Below, piece by piece: positions 7,995 to 15,310 of a stretch of DNA of 64,000 nt (positions within the stretch are counted from its first letter, which is position 1; each line of letters begins with the position of its first letter). The position numbers and the translations under genes are program-made. This DNA is from Cryobacterium sp. PH31-O1 (GTDB lineage: Bacteria > Actinomycetota > Actinomycetes > Actinomycetales > Microbacteriaceae), in the NCBI RefSeq assembly GCF_030063455.1, contig NZ_JASITB010000002.1, positions 434,001 through 498,000 of the forward strand, read 5' to 3'. The notes under the pieces were generated by a model. The model did no database searches. It was not told the origin of the DNA and was given only the letters and a program-made list of their open reading frames with translations.

Positions 7995-9902
7995 TCAGGC
8001 GGCGCTTCCCGTTTCATCGGTCTCGGCGAGGTCGAGCTGCTCGACCTCGACATCGCCGGCAGGCTCGACGCCAGCCGATCGCGGCGTGACCGGGACCGCT
8101 GCGGATGCCTGCATCTGCCGGTTGGGGAGGGCTCGAAACGGGGCAATGGCACCGCCCTGCACAATCCAGAACGCCCCGTCGGCGGCTTCACGCACGTCCT
8201 GCGGCGGGATGACGTAGGTGTGCTGGGCGCGGGCGCTCCCCAGCTCCTCGCCCGTGGCGCGGCCGGCAGATTCCATCCGCATCACCGTCCCGGCATACTT
8301 CACCACATCCTCCGGGTCTTTCGACCGGCCAAAGATCAGCGCCGCCCCACTCGTCAGCGCACGCCGCCGCCGAACCTCATCGTTCGACAAGCCCGCCGGG
8401 CTCTGCGACGCCAAGACCAGCCCGACACCGGCGCTACGCGCCGTCTCGAACAGGCTCCCGGCGGTGTCACCTGGATCTTGCGATCCCGTCACCAGCTGAG
8501 GGAACTCGTCAACGATCACGACGACCGGGGACTTGTCGCGCTGCTCTAACCGGGTGGCGAGGAAGTTCCGTAGGTCCAGCAGGAGCAGATCACCCAACCG
8601 GGCCTGGGCGTCATCGACGGGCGACAGTGGGATAACCGTCACGTCGGCTTTCGGAGCGTTGTAGGACCAGCCATCCTGGCCGATCCACCGTTGCATCGGC
8701 CGCAACGCCACCAGCAGGCTTTGCAACGCGCGCTCACCGGCCGTGGTGCCATCCCGGTCCACGGCCTTGATCACCAATTCCAGATCGTCCTGATCCCCGA
8801 CAAACCGTGTCGGACTGGTCAAACGTTCACGGAGATCGGCAATACTGCGCAGCGGCGAGAGCTCCTGGACCGTTTGCAACACCCCGCGAATCTCGTCCAG
8901 GTAGTGCTGGTTCGCGCCGTCCGGAACGGGCATAAGCCGCATCAGCTTCGCTGTGACCTGGTCGGCGGTGCCGTTGAACAGGTCCCACGTACCGCCAGTC
9001 GTCGCGGTGCGACCGTAGGTTTCGGCCACGGCAACGAGGTGCTCGGCGTCGGCCGGGTCGCCCTTAGCGTCAATGACGAACACGGGCCATCCGTATTCCA
9101 GCGCGCACAGCACAAGTCCGTTGATCAGGACGGTCTTGCCGCTGCCCGATTCAGCGATGATCAACGCGCGAACGGAGGACGCTGTCGGGGGCAGTACGAG
9201 ATATTTGCCGGTTGCGTCGACCCAGTCTCGCACCCGGCGCATGTCATAGAACCGGTCAGCGAGCGTCCGCACCGTGACCCGGCTGGTCACCCCGAACGCC
9301 CGCCGCTGGTCGCCGACCGGCAACGGGACGGTGACGGCTTGGCGGGTGGTGCCGATGATGCGGCCCGTGTCGGTTTCGAGGCGCACACCAATGCGGCGGG
9401 CCACGCTGCTATCAGCGGCGCGCTTGCGGGCCGTCTCGATCTTCTCCTGCCGTACCACGTTCGATACCCGCCGAGACCGCACCTGCTCGGCGATCTTCCG
9501 CCGCCGCAGCGACCACGCCGTCGGCAAGAGCAGCAGCCCGGCGAAGAAGTTCACGACCGCCCACGGGCCAAACATGGGCCAGAGCTGCGCCCACCACTCC
9601 GCTCCGTCAAAGAACACCGTCGCGGCTCCGGAGCGGATCCAGCCCGCTAGAAGGAACGCCTCCCAGGATATGAGCGCTGTGACCAGGAGGATGCCGACGG
9701 TGTTCACGATCCACTGCCATCGCCACACCACCCAGAACCGTGTTTTCGTCGCGATCACGTCGCCGGCAACCCGACTCACCACGACCGGAACAACTAAGGG
9801 CAGGGCGATAAGCACGACAACGACGGCGAACGCGGCTCCGAGGAGCCGGGCGATCATGTCGCTGGTGGCGTCCGAATCTGTCGGGGCCGCAGTTTCGCTC
9901 AT
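7995..9902 (-). CDS. TraG/VirD4-like conjugative coupling ATPase
   Basis: Protein of 635 aa. The N-terminal 150 residues hold three to four membrane helices (for example AFAVVVVLIALPLVVPVVV, TVGILLVTALISWEAFLLAGW, WAVVNFFAGLLLLPTAW). These are followed by a cytosolic P-loop ATPase with Walker A AESGSGKT (near residue 260) and Walker B VVVIVDEFPQL (near residue 465), then the LASQSPAG motif. This is the architecture of type IV coupling proteins (VirD4/TraG) that bring DNA to the transfer channel. ATG 9902 overlaps the stop of the upstream replication-relaxation gene (ATGA), which favours start 9902 over the in-frame codon 24 nt earlier. The C-terminal tail is acidic (EVEQLDLAETDE), as in many coupling proteins. 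Confidence 0.8.
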   Translation of the reverse strand: MSETAAPTDSDATSDMIARLLGAAFAVVVVLIALPLVVPVVVSRVAGDVIATKTRFWVVWRWQWIVNTVGILLVTALISWEAFLLAGWIRSGAATVFFDGAEWWAQLWPMFGPWAVVNFFAGLLLLPTAWSLRRRKIAEQVRSRRVSNVVRQEKIETARKRAADSSVARRIGVRLETDTGRIIGTTRQAVTVPLPVGDQRRAFGVTSRVTVRTLADRFYDMRRVRDWVDATGKYLVLPPTASSVRALIIAESGSGKTVLINGLVLCALEYGWPVFVIDAKGDPADAEHLVAVAETYGRTATTGGTWDLFNGTADQVTAKLMRLMPVPDGANQHYLDEIRGVLQTVQELSPLRSIADLRERLTSPTRFVGDQDDLELVIKAVDRDGTTAGERALQSLLVALRPMQRWIGQDGWSYNAPKADVTVIPLSPVDDAQARLGDLLLLDLRNFLATRLEQRDKSPVVVIVDEFPQLVTGSQDPGDTAGSLFETARSAGVGLVLASQSPAGLSNDEVRRRRALTSGAALIFGRSKDPEDVVKYAGTVMRMESAGRATGEELGSARAQHTYVIPPQDVREAADGAFWIVQGGAIAPFRALPNRQMQASAAVPVTPRSAGVEPAGDVEVEQLDLAETDETGSAA

Positions 9903-10636
9903 GCGCTGACCTGCGATGCGCCCCACCCGCTGGCACCGTCCAGCTCGACCACCTTGGCGGCTCGGCCGTGCGCGGCTGCGTAAGCGCCGGCGTCCAGCTC
10001 GGGGCCGGTCCAGTGCCCGCGTGCGTCGAAGGAGTGTTGGGAAACGAGACGGGGTCGTTCGGTGCGGACCAGGTACTTGTCGGCACCCCGACTGATGGCC
10101 CGATCAGCGTCCGCCGTGCAAAAGTACGCCACCCGATCAACCCCCTCATGCACCAGCCGGTAGGTGTGGTTATGGCAGATCGCCTGATACCGCTGCCACG
10201 TCTTCGGCGTCAGCTCCACCTCAACCAGCTCGACAACACCGTCACGCTCGGCCACCCCGTCGGCCTGATGGTCACGCCGCCCGACCGGCTTCCGATCCCG
10301 CCGCCACGTGAACCCCTGCGCCAAATACCGCGCCGACACCGTCGCCACCGCGATCTCATGCCGCGTCGTCTGCCGAAACAGGTTCGGTGCCGGCTTCCCA
10401 ATCGCCTGAAACGTCGCCCACACGATCGACCCGTCGAGGAAGGCCGGCCGGTCGCGGCCCACCAAGCCCACCGCTTCCATCCGGGCGGCCCAGTGCTGCG
10501 CTTTGCGCAATCCGATCGGCTCGCCCAATCCGAGTTGAGCGCCCAACGCCCACCGCAGGGCGTTCATGTCTGCGAGCCGGACAACGTCCAGCCAGTCGAT
10601 CATCGCTTCGTCGCGACTTGTCACCTGCACCATCAT
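9899..10636 (-). CDS. Replication-relaxation family protein
   Basis: Protein of 245 aa of the replication-relaxation type found in actinobacterial conjugative elements and plasmids. The N-terminal half resembles a winged-helix region (DWLDVVRLADMNALRWALG, then RMEAVGLV). The C-terminal half has the EVELTPKTWQRYQ segment, whose acidic and lysine residues recall a nuclease-like core, followed by VAYFC. Family members are thought to act at the origin of transfer or replication, but the mechanism is unsettled. ATG 10636 has GGAGG upstream. The long hairpins and pyrimidine tract at 10883-11152 lie directly upstream, consistent with a nearby origin. It is translationally coupled to the coupling protein. 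Confidence 0.7.
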   Translation of the reverse strand: MMVQVTSRDEAMIDWLDVVRLADMNALRWALGAQLGLGEPIGLRKAQHWAARMEAVGLVGRDRPAFLDGSIVWATFQAIGKPAPNLFRQTTRHEIAVATVSARYLAQGFTWRRDRKPVGRRDHQADGVAERDGVVELVEVELTPKTWQRYQAICHNHTYRLVHEGVDRVAYFCTADADRAISRGADKYLVRTERPRLVSQHSFDARGHWTGPELDAGAYAAAHGRAAKVVELDGASGWGASQVSA

Positions 10637-10880
10637 TCAGCCTCCGCACTGACAACGTTCCAAGCTCTCTACCAACGATTCTGCACCCGGCCACCGACAC
10701 CACCGGTAATGCCACACCGCACTTCGTCAACTCGCGCCGGCTATCCCCGCTCGCCTCTCGTCGTCATATTTTCCCGTCTGCTGACTGCTTGCTTCACCTC
10801 GCCCCGCTGCCGCATTTCTTTACCTTTCTGGCTTGGCTCTTCCTGCTCTCCTTTTTCGTTTCTCTTACTTTTTTGGTCTT

Positions 10881-10928
<48 letters not shown>

Positions 10929-10985
10929 TCTGTTTTTTCTCTTGTCTTTGTACTTATGTTTTTTTCTTCTACTTTTTTCTTTTCT

Positions 10986-11097
10986 TTCCCTGTCCCACCA
11001 CCACCCCTTTACTTCCCAACCTCCTACACACTGAGGAACGATGGGTGTGGGAGGTTGGGAAACGAGCGCAGCGAGGGGGTGGCGGTGGGACAGGGAA
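10986..11097. repeat. Large imperfect palindrome, candidate origin (oriT/sso) hairpin
   Basis: Outer arms 10986-11007 and 11076-11097 are 22 bp with one mismatch (TTCCCTGTCCCACC paired with GGTGGGACAGGGAA). Inner arms 11013-11024 and 11050-11061 are 12 bp exact (TTCCCAACCTCC with GGAGGTTGGGAA). The whole can fold into one long, bulged hairpin. It is intergenic, lies upstream of the replication-relaxation/coupling operon and has no adjacent T-run on either strand long enough to make a terminator the best reading. Confidence 0.6.
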
Positions 11098-11113
11098 GGA
11101 GACCCCTTACCCC

Positions 11114-11152
11114 GTCGTTTACCCCGGCGCGCGCCCTGCCGAGGTAAACGAC
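11114..11152. repeat. Second inverted repeat next to the large palindrome
   Basis: GTCGTTTACC (11114-11123) and GGTAAACGAC (11143-11152) are exact inverted copies around a 19-nt GC-rich loop, and both arms are flanked by C-runs. With the hairpin at 10986-11097 it makes a two-hairpin cluster 60 bp from the small gene at 11213. Confidence 0.6.
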
Positions 11153-11212
11153 CCCCTCAATCCATGGGCTCGTCGCATTCCGTGCTTTTGATAAACACCG
11201 TCGCACGCCTGT

Positions 11213-11593
11213 CTACGCGTCTGGCGCCGCTCTGACATCGTCGAACCACCGGACGACGCTGTTGCCGTTGTGGGCCTGCATGAGAGCGTCCTCGACGATG
11301 CCGGCGAATTGAGCCGCGTCACGGAGGCCGAGCTCAGCACAGGCGACTCCAGATGCGCAGCCGACGCCGCAGCTGTCTTCACCGTTGTATTCGACGCCGT
11401 CAATGACGGTGCTGTGCCAGTTGGCGAGTTGGTCGTAGACCTGGCCCAGGGAGCGCTCGGTGGCGGTCAGACATCCGAGCAGCAGGTACGAATCGTAGGG
11501 GTGGTTAATCGCGCGCGTCGCGTGTGCGAGGCTGCGTGCGGTCTCAGCAAGGTTGTTGGCCGTGGTGATCAGTTCGGTGTCGCGGTCGTTCAT
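11213..11593 (-). CDS. Small Cys-containing ICE protein of unknown function
   Basis: Protein of 126 aa that I do not recognise. The first half is helical and polar (ETARSLAHATRAINHP). The middle has DSCGVGCASGVACAE, three cysteines spaced C-x3-C-x5-C that could bind a metal or form a disulfide. The C-terminus is helical (FAGIVEDALMQAHNG). No signal peptide or membrane segment is seen. ATG 11593 has AAAGGAG about 8 nt upstream, which supports real translation. It lies 61 bp downstream of ssb on the same strand, so the two are probably cotranscribed. Confidence 0.6.
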   Translation of the reverse strand: MNDRDTELITTANNLAETARSLAHATRAINHPYDSYLLLGCLTATERSLGQVYDQLANWHSTVIDGVEYNGEDSCGVGCASGVACAELGLRDAAQFAGIVEDALMQAHNGNSVVRWFDDVRAAPDA

Positions 11594-11654
11594 GGTGGTG
11601 CTCCTTTCAGGATGTGTTTGGCGGGGCCGCGAGTGCGGCCCCGCCGCTGGATGC

Positions 11655-12017
11655 CTACTCGGTGTCAGGCTTGGAGTTGCGCCGCACGGTGGCGACGGCC
11701 CGGTTGAGGTCGGGGCCGACGTTGTCGGCGTCGATGACGCGTCCGTATTGGCGTGCCTGGTCGTCGCCCCAGCTGTCAGTGTGCTCGCGGCCGACGACGA
11801 TGACGGGGTCGCCTTTGTGCAGGGTAGCTGCGACGTTCTGGCCGAGCTCGAACTTGGCTTCCACGAAGTGCGTGGTTGCGGCGTCGTGGGCGAGCCATTT
11901 GCCTCCGCGGTATTCGCCGGTGTTTTCGATGACGCGCAGTTTGGTGATTTGGATGCTGCCGGCTGTGACGACCTCGGGGTCGAGAGCCAGGTTGCCGATG
12001 ATGGTGCGTGTGGTCAT
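11655..12017 (-). CDS. ssb: Single-stranded DNA-binding protein (ICE copy)
   Basis: Protein of 120 aa with the SSB OB-fold pattern: the N-terminal RTIIGNLALDPEV, the KLRVIENTGEYRGGKW strand-turn region, FVEAKFELGQNVAATLHKGDPVIVVGRE, which matches the conserved core of bacterial SSB, and WGDDQARQYGRVIDADNVGPDL. It lacks the acidic C-terminal tip DDDIPF of housekeeping SSB, as is usual for plasmid and ICE copies. It probably coats the transferred or replicating strand. ATG 12017 follows GAAGGAG. About 80 nt upstream is copy B of the 147-bp module, the same leader found before the dprA-like gene. Confidence 0.8.
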   Translation of the reverse strand: MTTRTIIGNLALDPEVVTAGSIQITKLRVIENTGEYRGGKWLAHDAATTHFVEAKFELGQNVAATLHKGDPVIVVGREHTDSWGDDQARQYGRVIDADNVGPDLNRAVATVRRNSKPDTE

Positions 12018-12096
12018 GAGTGCTTCTCCTTCGATGGTGGTGCGTTGAATTGCTACGGGATGTCGTTGGCCTTGATTTCTTCGACCAACTGTTTTT

Positions 12097-12243
12097 TGTG
12101 CCTTCCGGCGAGAGAAATTGATAGCGAGCGAGAGTGCCGCGAGTGCCCGGAATCTCAGTCGAAATAAGGGAGCCCGCGACCGCGTCTGAGAATCTGGGAA
12201 CGGTAGGCGCGCAGCGAGCTACAGTGATCGGCCGGAAAGGTCA
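12097..12243 (-). repeat. 147-bp leader module, copy B (upstream of ssb)
   Basis: This is the inverted partner of 6853-6999, oriented toward ssb, whose ATG is 80 nt further along. The longest uninterrupted matches include TTCCCAGATTCTCAGACGCG and the GGCTCCCTTATTTCG and TTTCTCTCGCCGGAAGGCA blocks (minus strand). The internal 13-nt inverted repeat is kept with an extra mismatch. The sequence between the module and the ssb ATG is unlike that before the dprA-like gene, so conservation stops at the module edges. Confidence 0.8.
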
Positions 12244-12384
12244 CAAATGTGTTTGGACGACGTCGGCGGGGCAAAGCAGCGGCTCCATGGTTGGAGTTTG
12301 ATCCGCTCCGTCGTCGAGTTATCCACAGGCCAGTTCGCGCGCGCGTACTGTTACTGTTTTGTTTTTCCTGTTTAAGTACTGTTA

Positions 12385-12481
12385 AGGGGGGTCTGAAATG
12401 GCCCCCTGAAAGTGCCGTTTTTGACCCCCTTAGGGGGTCAGAAATTGGCCCCCTCAGGGGTCCACATATTGACCCCCTGAT
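12385..12481. repeat. Iteron-like array of GGGGGTC/GACCCCC units
   Basis: About four units of some 24 bp are built from G5TC and GACCCCC/GGCCCCC arms. They include a near-perfect palindrome TGACCCCCTTAGGGGGTCA (12422-12440). On the minus strand the units run through the last codons of the HTH gene (12438-12875) and beyond its stop. Repeats of this kind next to a replication-type HTH protein resemble iterons of theta-replicating plasmids. Confidence 0.65.
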
Positions 12482-12875
12482 GGCTGGGAACCGGCAGGAT
12501 CAGCACCCGGGAATTTCGGCTCGTCGCCGGTTTCGTACTGTCGACTTGGAGTTCGTATTCGGCGGTGAGTCCGTTGCCGCCGGCTCGAATTCGAGTGATG
12601 GCGCCGGCCTGGATGAGTTCATGGACGGCGCGTTTGACTGCGGTGTGCGCTTTCACCGAGGCGGTCTCTGGCGCGAGGTACCCCAGTCCGATGGCGGAGG
12701 ATTCGCGGCCGGCGAAGTAGCGGCGCGGCGCCTGACCGAGTGGGTTGTTCGCGTCGTCCCAGCACTCCAATGCCATGTACAGGAGCAGCCGGGCCGACGC
12801 GTTGCTCAGACGCATCTGCGCGGCCAGCAGAACGGCACTCTTGGCCGCATAGAGGCCCACCGTAGTCTCACCCAC
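12438..12875 (-). CDS. Replication-initiator-like HTH protein
   Basis: Protein of 145 aa with helices LYAAKSAVLLAAQMRLSN and ARLLLYMALECWDD, then a HTAVKRAVHELIQAGAITRI winged-helix segment and a short basic beta-hairpin. It resembles small HTH replication proteins of actinobacterial plasmids and ICEs. I infer a role in replication of the excised circle. The C-terminal peptide (GVNMWTPEGANF) is encoded by the iteron-like repeats. The GTG at 12875 has no clear ribosome-binding site, and the upstream in-frame codons (QRLIPVRV) look protein-like back to a stop at 12912. The true start is therefore uncertain. Confidence 0.55.
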   Translation of the reverse strand: MGETTVGLYAAKSAVLLAAQMRLSNASARLLLYMALECWDDANNPLGQAPRRYFAGRESSAIGLGYLAPETASVKAHTAVKRAVHELIQAGAITRIRAGGNGLTAEYELQVDSTKPATSRNSRVLILPVPSHQGVNMWTPEGANF

Positions 12876-12927
12876 CCGAACGGGGATGAGACGTTGCGAG
12901 ATGGCGGAATTTCAGTAGTCTGGTCAT

Positions 12928-12985
12928 AGATCAGATCCTTCGCAGGTGCTCGATCTTTGCCCCGGGTGGCACCCCGGGGCTTTTT
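12928..12985 (+). ncRNA. Candidate small antisense RNA upstream of the HTH gene
   Basis: On the + strand TTGCGA (12894-12899) and TAGTCT (12916-12921), 16 bp apart, could be a promoter. A GC-rich hairpin followed by TTTTT (12959-12985) ends the stretch. No + strand gene lies between, and the RNA would be complementary to the leader of the leftward replication-type gene, the position of copy-control RNAs in plasmids. Only sequence pattern supports it. Confidence 0.35.
12959..12985 (+). terminator. Rho-independent terminator on the + strand
   Basis: GCCCCGGG and CCCGGGGC form an 8-bp stem with a 6-nt loop, followed directly by TTTTT. No protein gene on the + strand ends here, so it fits a short untranslated transcript. 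Confidence 0.65.
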
Positions 12986-13035
12986 CATGGGCGAACCCTC
13001 AACCGCTCGTTGCGCGGGCGATGGTTCAGGCCAGA

Positions 13036-13245
13036 TCACCGGCCCAGGAGCGCGGTTTGACCGGTCTGGGTCTGCGCGCTCGCCTCGACCCAGGCGATGA
13101 CCTCGGACCTCTTGTAGAGCACCTTCTTCGGGGTCGGCTTGTAGAACCGTGGCCCGCGGCCCATGTAGCGCAGCTGGGCGAGCGCGCCGACGGGCAGTCC
13201 GGTCAGTTCGGCCACGTGCACCGGGAGGATGAATTCTTCGTCCAT
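13036..13245 (-). CDS. Excisionase-like HTH (AlpA/MerR-type) protein
   Basis: Protein of 69 aa with the winged-helix excisionase pattern: FILPVHVAELTGLP (first helix and turn), ALAQLRYMGRGPRFYKPTPKKVLY (recognition and wing with the usual GRGPRF/Y segment) and KRSEVIAWVEA (last helix). Such proteins bend DNA at attachment sites or regulate integrase genes. ATG 13245 is preferred because GGAG lies 7 nt upstream; a TTG four codons earlier is possible. It is divergent from the XRE regulator and lies about 0.9 kb from attR. No integrase gene accompanies it in the window. Confidence 0.75.
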   Translation of the reverse strand: MDEEFILPVHVAELTGLPVGALAQLRYMGRGPRFYKPTPKKVLYKRSEVIAWVEASAQTQTGQTALLGR

Positions 13246-13348
13246 GAGTGTCTCCAATTATCGACAGATTACGACAGTCGAAATCTGTTGCTGACACAGT
13301 AGAACGGTTTGCAACGGTTGACAAGTGTTTAAGTTGTAATATGTCCGC
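13246..13348. promoter_or_regulatory. Divergent promoter/operator region of xis-like and regulator genes
   Basis: Contains the inverted repeat CAGATT (13265-13270) and AATCTG (13282-13287), an 11-nt spaced dyad that could bind the XRE regulator. The tandem AACGGTTTGC/AACGGTTG repeat (13302-13320) and a TTGACA box (13318-13323) also lie here. The -10 of the regulator promoter is unclear. Confidence 0.4.
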
Positions 13349-13948
13349 GTGACAAACTTTCTGGCGCAGTCGGGGATCGGCAACCGCATCCATGCCATCC
13401 GCAAGCAGCATGGCATCCGTTCCGCGAAGGACCTCGCCGACCTGATTCCGGGCAACAACGTCACCGAATCGATCCTGCAGAACATCGAAGCCGGCCGGAA
13501 ACACGACCTCTCCGTCAGCCAACTCCTGAACATCGCAAAAGCTCTCCGCGTCACGCCGATCTTCCTGCTCACGCCGATCGGCCGGCCCTGGGCTGAACTC
13601 GACATCGCCAACCTCAGCTCCAGCTTCGACGGTATGACGGTCGTCGAGTTCGATGCCTGGATCTCGGGCGCAGAACACGGCGCGTACCACTGGAGCACCA
13701 ACGACGAACGCGCCGAACGCACCCAACTGCAAGCAATGCGAGAACTCCACGCCCAGATCCGCGAACGAAAACGCCTCACCACCAACCTCGAAATCGAACG
13801 CACCCTCGACGCCGCGGCCGGCGAGATCGCCACGGCCCAAGAGTGGGACACTACCGAGGAACGCCTCGCCGAGTCAGCCCGCCGCATCGCACAGCTCACC
13901 AGCTATCTCGCATCAGCGGGCTGGGACCTCGACGGCTGGACGGACTAG
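13349..13948 (+). CDS. XRE-family HTH regulator of the ICE
   Basis: Protein of 199 aa. Residues 10-72 form an XRE/Cro-type helix-turn-helix (RIHAIRKQHGIRSAKDLADL, ILQNIEAGRKHDLSVSQLLNIAKAL). A linker follows, then a long helical C-terminal part (EIERTLDAAAGEIATAQEW, RLAESARRIAQLTSYLASAG) likely to dimerise. It is expected to repress or switch element genes, judged by its position next to the excisionase-like gene and attR. GTG 13349 is used because the nearby upstream ATG (13341) runs into a stop after two codons. No strong ribosome-binding site is visible, so the message may be nearly leaderless. No metalloprotease motif of the ImmA type is present. Confidence 0.75.
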   Translation: MTNFLAQSGIGNRIHAIRKQHGIRSAKDLADLIPGNNVTESILQNIEAGRKHDLSVSQLLNIAKALRVTPIFLLTPIGRPWAELDIANLSSSFDGMTVVEFDAWISGAEHGAYHWSTNDERAERTQLQAMRELHAQIRERKRLTTNLEIERTLDAAAGEIATAQEWDTTEERLAESARRIAQLTSYLASAGWDLDGWTD

Positions 13949-14118
13949 GCGCGCCCAGCGTTGGACGCCGGCCCGTGTCGCCACCACTCCAATCGTGAAC
14001 ACATTTTGAACACATTCGTGAGAAATGGACTTGGATCACATCAGCGTGAAGTGGTCTTGTTTCGTTGATTTTCCGGGGATTTGTCGGCGCGAGCGCGTGG
14101 TTCGGTACCCCAAATTTT

Positions 14119-14165
14119 GACTGAAAATCGAAAGGTCACCGGATCGACGCCGGTCGGGGCCACCA
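14119..14165 (+). mobile_element. attR: 3' fragment of tRNA-Phe(GAA), right end of the ICE
   Basis: The sequence carries the anticodon loop CTGAAAA (anticodon GAA) with its 3' stem, a T arm ACCGG/CCGGT around ATCGACG, the 3' acceptor strand CGGGGCC and A-CCA. These are the last 47 nt of a tRNA-Phe gene. No D arm or 5' acceptor strand lies upstream; that sequence is ICE DNA. This is the usual duplicated core left by site-specific integration at the 3' end of a tRNA gene. The intact tRNA-Phe should lie at the left end, outside the window. Confidence 0.85.
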
Positions 14166-14167
14166 CC

Positions 14168-14218
14168 GCCACTCCCTAAAAAACTCACTCGTGAGGAACT
14201 CGGGGAGTGGCCTTTTTT
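14168..14218 (+). terminator. Rho-independent terminator of the tRNA-Phe locus
   Basis: GCCACTCCC (14168-14176) pairs with GGGAGTGGC (14203-14211), with a second small hairpin in the loop (CTCACTCGTGAG), followed by a T-run at 14213-14218. It directly follows the CCA end and would have terminated the original tRNA gene. Confidence 0.85.
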
Positions 14219-14478
14219 ATGCCCATTTTCGTGCTGCGGTTTCCTCTCATTTTCTCCCCCTGGCCACATTGTGACCAGTCGCCACCGTGTTGCCGCCAAT
14301 TCTCACTCCCGACGGCCGCCGCTACCTTGAGTGAGGTACTGCAGCTGGTGCCTACCGGGACCGAGGATCTTGATGATCATAGTGATGCCTTTCAGGAGCG
14401 GTAAGGCCAGGGTGGCGTTGACTACAGCGGGATGCCCTCCCGGGCTGCCCCCCCCTATCGCAAAGGTTGTTTCCCGGC
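14219..14478. other. Degenerate chromosomal flank next to attR
   Basis: No intact gene. On the minus strand a frame through 14430-14341 reads NATLALPLLKG followed by MIIKILGPG. The second string matches the start of small thioredoxin-like redox-active disulfide proteins, but the expected Cys-x2-Cys is replaced by Arg-His. It is read as a gene remnant, with low certainty. Confidence 0.3.
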
Positions 14479-14937
14479 CTATCCGGCCGTGTCGGAGTGC
14501 GGCAGCGTTTCGAGGCGCCGACTTCGCGCCTCACCCGCGACGAGTCCGAGTCCGAGGACGACTGATTCGGGGATCCCGTCGAGCAAAGCTCCAATTGCAA
14601 TCGCGGTACCGCTGCCCGGGTTTTCCTTTTCCGACGGTTGTTTTCCGCCGGACCGCTTGCGGTGTTTGGCTCCTCGGCGTGCGAGATACACATTGGCTGC
14701 GACATAGACCAATGCACCCGCCAGAAAGCCCGCAGCTGTCGGCCACAGGCCCCCGGCACGGGCCGCTTCATCGACTAGATCAAAGGCGAGAGCGGAAATC
14801 AACACACCAGCACCGAACGACATGATCAACGAGACGACCTTGGCGGGGATGGTCCACTACCACGACAATGCTGAGCCAAGAACCAGTGCTCCGCCGGCAA
14901 GCGTTCCCCAAAAGAGTGCCTGCACCCACACCGGCAT
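14479..14937 (-). pseudogene. Disrupted ZIP-family metal transporter
   Basis: From ATG 14937 the frame reads MPVWVQALFWGTLAGGALVLG, then a TAG stop at 14857-14859, and continues in the same frame with WTIPAKVVSLIMSFGAGVLISALAFDLVDEA. It goes on through AIAIGALLDGIPESVVLGLGLVAGE, which matches the hallmark helix of ZIP transporters (the DGIPES motif). After that the similarity is lost and the frame ends early, where a full ZIP protein would have about 120 more residues. An in-frame stop plus a missing C-terminal half make this a pseudogene. It may have decayed before or after insertion of the ICE. Confidence 0.65.
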
Positions 14938-15310
14938 GGACGAAACCCTCTCCGAATTCTGCTCGCTGTGTCGACTTTCCTGGCTCAACACAGCCCGTTA
15001 CGTCCGCTCATCATATGTGCCCAGTGAGCCCAGGTGCTTTTGCAGGTGGCGTTTCCCACCTATGGTGCCTACGTCTAGGGCGGCCGGGGTAACGATCCGC
15101 CGCCAGCGGAAGCGAGGACAACGTCACAGCACGGCTTTCATGAATTGTCAACCTGTAGTCAAGTTCAGGGACCTCACAATTCGTTCAGGGCGGCCAGGCG
15201 CCGTATCCGGTCCTCAGGACACAAACTTTTTGGGATGCGATAGGACGGCAAGCGGGGTGGGCGTCGGCGCACGAGCACACCCGGTCCTCGCCCACCCGCG
15301 CATAAACCAA
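14938..15310. other. Intergenic stretch without recognised gene
   Basis: About 370 bp between the ZIP remnant and the small acidic exported protein gene. I see no convincing coding frame, tRNA or repeat in it. Confidence 0.4.

Noticed and set aside
12806..13840. 344-codon leftward frame through the excisionase and terminator region
   Set aside because: It crosses the excisionase gene, the divergent promoter and the + strand regulator in the wrong frame. No family pattern is present.
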